Source: Bradyrhizobium sp. CCBAU 051011
GTDB taxonomy: Bacteria > Pseudomonadota > Alphaproteobacteria > Rhizobiales > Xanthobacteraceae
NCBI RefSeq assembly: GCF_009930815.1
Contig: NZ_CP022222.1
Coordinates: 3,390,501 to 3,454,500 of the forward strand
DNA length: 64,000 nucleotides
Reading direction: 5' to 3'
A program made the position numbers and the translations under genes. The notes beneath the pieces are model-generated. The model ran no database searches and was not told the origin of the DNA. It worked only from the letters and a program-made list of their open reading frames with translations. This document shows, in pieces, positions 61,976 through 64,000 of the stretch (position 1 is the first letter of the stretch; each line of letters starts with the position of its first letter).

Positions 61976-62593
61976 ATGAATCCGAATGTACATACACTCG
62001 ATCGCGCAAGAGCATCGCTGTCCGATATGCAGAGGCCTGGCAGAGCCGAGGTCGAGTCGGCGGTGCGCACCATCATCCGATGGACGGGCGAAGATCCTGA
62101 TAGGGACGGCCTGCGCGAGACGCCGGCGCGGGTAACGCGCGCGTTCGAGGAATTCTTCTCTGGCTATGGTCAGGACCCCGTTGAAATCCTGAGGAAGACC
62201 TTCGAAGAGATCGAAGGCTATGACGAGATGATCGTGCTGCGCGGCATCCGTTTCGAGAGCCATTGCGAGCACCATATGGCGCCGATCATCGGCCAGGCCT
62301 GGGTGGCCTACATTCCAAATGGCCGTGTGGTCGGCATCAGCAAGCTGGCACGGATCGTCGACGTCTATGCCAGGCGCCTGCAGATTCAGGAAAAGATGAC
62401 CGCGCAGATCGCCAACACCATCAATGACGTGCTGGAACCGCAAGGCGTCGGCGTCATTATCAAGGCGTCGCATCACTGCATGACGACACGCGGCGTGCAC
62501 AAGCCGGACTCCGATCTCGTGACCAGCCGCATGCTCGGTTGCTTTCGCGACAACGCGCTGACCCGCCAGGAATTTTTGGGAATGGCGACATAG
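61976..62593 (+). CDS. folE: GTP cyclohydrolase I
   Basis: A 205-aa protein. The zinc/catalytic residues are in [23 protein letters not shown] and [48 protein letters not shown] is the N-terminal family start. It converts GTP to 7,8-dihydroneopterin triphosphate, the first step of folate or related pterin synthesis. ATG 61976 is chosen, with GGAAAGG before it. Full length. Confidence 0.95.
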   Translation: MNPNVHTLDRARASLSDMQRPGRAEVESAVRTIIRWTGEDPDRDGLRETPARVTRAFEEFFSGYGQDPVEILRKTFEEIEGYDEMIVLRGIRFESHCEHHMAPIIGQAWVAYIPNGRVVGISKLARIVDVYARRLQIQEKMTAQIANTINDVLEPQGVGVIIKASHHCMTTRGVHKPDSDLVTSRMLGCFRDNALTRQEFLGMAT

Positions 62594-62663
62594 AGCATGA
62601 TCCGGACCCGAAGGGCCGCGTTAGCGCAAAGTGGGCGCCGGTTTTCCGAAAGAGATCATGCTC
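62593..62663. repeat. GAGCATGATC palindromic intergenic repeat
   Basis: GAGCATGATC (62593-62602) and GATCATGCTC (62654-62663) are perfect 10-bp arms around an inner CGGTTTTCCG. This is a frequent intergenic element in Hyphomicrobiales. It starts at the folE stop codon. Confidence 0.85.
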
Positions 62664-62682
62664 AAACAAAAAGATGACCGAC

Positions 62683-62713
62683 GAGCATGATTCAACGCAG
62701 TTGAAACATGCTC
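62683..62713. repeat. Second GAGCATG palindrome
   Basis: GAGCATG (62683-62689) with CATGCTC (62707-62713), and inner arms TTCAA/TTGAA separated by CGCAG; an A:A mismatch lies between. A companion of the preceding repeat. Confidence 0.8.
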
Positions 62714-62738
62714 TGGCAGCAAGCTAGCGGAGGATGAG

Positions 62739-64000
62739 ATGGCTGATCAGCAAGCCCCGCCCGCCGGTCCCGATCTGTCACAGGGTGTAACGCCGTCCGA
62801 ATTCGCGGGCGAGACCCTGCTTGGCCATGTCGGCGACGAAGAAGTCGTGCTGGTGCGCTCTGGATCGGAGATTTTCGCGATCGGCGCCCACTGCACCCAT
62901 TATCACGGGCCGCTCGCGGAGGGCCTGGTGACCGGCGAGAGCATTCGTTGTCCCTGGCATCACGCCTGTTTCGACTTGCGCACCGGCGAAGCCACCCGGG
63001 CGCCGGCGCTCAGTCCGATCTCGGTCTGGAAGGTCGAGCAAGAAAACGGTCGCATCCTGGTTCGCCACAAGCGTGACCAGCCCAAGCCGCAGCTGATGGG
63101 CGTCACCGATGCGCCCGGCCGGATCGTGATCGTCGGCGGTGGCGCGGCAGGCTTTGCCGCAGCCGAGATGCTGCGGCGGCAGGAATATCCCGGCAGCATC
63201 GTGATGCTGAGCCATGAGGCGGCGGCGCCGGTAGACCGACCGAACCTGTCCAAAGACTATCTCGCCGGCAGCGCGCCGGAGGACTGGGTGCCGTTGCGGC
63301 CGGATGATTTCTATGCCGAGGCGAAGATCGAGCTGCGGCTCAACACCGAGGTCACGGCCATCGACACCAACGCGCGCCATGTCGTCACATCAGGCGGGGA
63401 GACCATCCCCTACGACCGTTTGCTGCTGGCGACCGGCGCGGAGCCGGTGCGCCTGCCGATACCGGGCATGGATCAGCCCCATGTCCACGTGCTGCGCTCG
63501 CTCGCCGATTCCCGTGCGATCATTGCATTGGCTGATGGCGCGCGGCGCGCGGTCGTGATCGGGGCGAGCTTTATCGGACTTGAAGCAGCGGCGTCGTTGC
63601 GCGCCAGAAATGTCGAGGTCCACGTCGTAGGCCTCGAGCAGCGGCCGATGGAGCGCGTGCTGGGGCCCGAATTGGGTGACTTCGTCCGCGCCTTGCATGA
63701 GGAGCACGGCGTCATCTTCCATCTCGGCGACACCGTCACCGCGATCGAGGGCAAGCGCTCGACGCTGAAAAGCGGCGGCGCGATCGAGGCCGATATCGTG
63801 GTGGTCGGCGTCGGCGTGCGTCCACGCCTCGAATTGGCCGAGAAGGCGGGGCTGGCGGTCGATCGCGGCGTCACCGTCAATGCTTATCTGGAAACCAGCA
63901 TCCCCGGCGTCTATGCCGCGGGCGATATCGCGCGCTGGCCCGATCCGCATTCCCTTGAGACTATTCGCGTCGAGCATTGGGTGGTGGCCGAGCGTCAGGG
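62739..64000 (+). CDS. Rieske-type FAD-dependent reductase (AIF/AifM-like), 5' part
   Basis: Starts at ATG 62739, preceded by CGGAGGATGAG, and remains open to the window end (about 420 codons). The N-terminal 110 residues are a Rieske [2Fe-2S] domain: GAHCTHYHGPL (C-x-H) and RCPWHHACFDL (C-x-x-H). Then comes an FAD/NAD(P) reductase: VIVGGGAAGFAAAEML, LLATGAEPVRLP, VVIGASFIGLEAAASLRAR and VYAAGDIARWPDP. This fusion is the layout of AIF-like and ferredoxin-reductase-type enzymes, probably moving electrons between NAD(P)H and another carrier. Confidence 0.88.
   Translation, partial: MADQQAPPAGPDLSQGVTPSEFAGETLLGHVGDEEVVLVRSGSEIFAIGAHCTHYHGPLAEGLVTGESIRCPWHHACFDLRTGEATRAPALSPISVWKVEQENGRILVRHKRDQPKPQLMGVTDAPGRIVIVGGGAAGFAAAEMLRRQEYPGSIVMLSHEAAAPVDRPNLSKDYLAGSAPEDWVPLRPDDFYAEAKIELRLNTEVTAIDTNARHVVTSGGETIPYDRLLLATGAEPVRLPIPGMDQPHVHVLRSLADSRAIIALADGARRAVVIGASFIGLEAAASLRARNVEVHVVGLEQRPMERVLGPELGDFVRALHEEHGVIFHLGDTVTAIEGKRSTLKSGGAIEADIVVVGVGVRPRLELAEKAGLAVDRGVTVNAYLETSIPGVYAAGDIARWPDPHSLETIRVEHWVVAERQ

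Noticed and set aside
1..64000. CRISPR array
   Set aside because: No series of regularly spaced identical short repeats was seen; the repeats present are single palindromes or a two-unit tandem at 43381.

Overview
The window looks like chromosome from a Bradyrhizobium-type alphaproteobacterium (Hyphomicrobiales). It is GC-rich throughout. The evidence is the type of genes present: a PdhS-like cytoplasmic histidine kinase, two phasins, an alphaproteobacterial carB with its extra insertion, class III cyclases fused to TPR or alpha/beta-hydrolase domains, a tRNA-His without an encoded G-1, and several families of intergenic palindromes typical of Bradyrhizobium. The species call is inferred from gene style, not from a database search.

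Layout. 1-18.7 kb is mostly ordinary host DNA: the end of a GNAT acetyltransferase, an iron(III) ABC permease and binding protein (no ATPase in view), a PLP-dependent threonine dehydratase-like enzyme divergent from an ArsR regulator, a cyclic-nucleotide-binding protein, a metallophosphoesterase, a cyclase/TPR protein, an intact IS1182-family element with 18-bp inverted repeats and a 5-bp target duplication, a tctC-tctB-tctA tripartite tricarboxylate transporter operon, a glutathione S-transferase, the PdhS-like kinase and two phasins.

18.78-31.48 kb is an integrated island of about 12.7 kb. It sits at the 3' end of tRNA-His(GTG) and is bounded by a perfect 47-bp direct repeat of the tRNA 3' part. 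It carries a tyrosine integrase, an excisionase-like HTH protein, a possible replication initiator, a complete terminase large subunit in a tightly coupled five-gene operon, and several unknown genes, but no portal, capsid or tail gene. At its tRNA-proximal end is a two-gene cassette: a 595-aa GHKL-type ATPase with a small helical protein. The gene set suggests a phage-satellite-like or decayed phage element carrying accessory, possibly defence, cargo.

31.5-45.5 kb returns to host genes: a secreted Cys-containing protein, a ParA-like ATPase, two tiny membrane proteins, a DapA-family enzyme, LysR, trxB, Lrp/AsnC, DoxX, greA, carB, a SAM methyltransferase, dps and a small exported protein. Upstream of carB are a terminator-like hairpin, a small ORF overlapping the carB start, and a tRNA-Cys-like gene with an abnormal 8-nt anticodon loop.

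45.7-56.0 kb is an accessory cluster: SphA/MetA-like outer-membrane protein, HlyD, two DUF1254/DUF1214 paralogues, a secreted HAD phosphatase, a divergent AraC regulator, a truncated HlyD copy and a third DUF1254 protein. 56.5-64 kb holds a small unknown protein, a cupin, a PaaI thioesterase with two compensating frameshifts, carA, a GatB/YqeY protein, an alpha/beta-hydrolase-cyclase fusion next to a duplicated scrap of the yqeY 3' end, folE, and a Rieske-FAD reductase that runs off the end.
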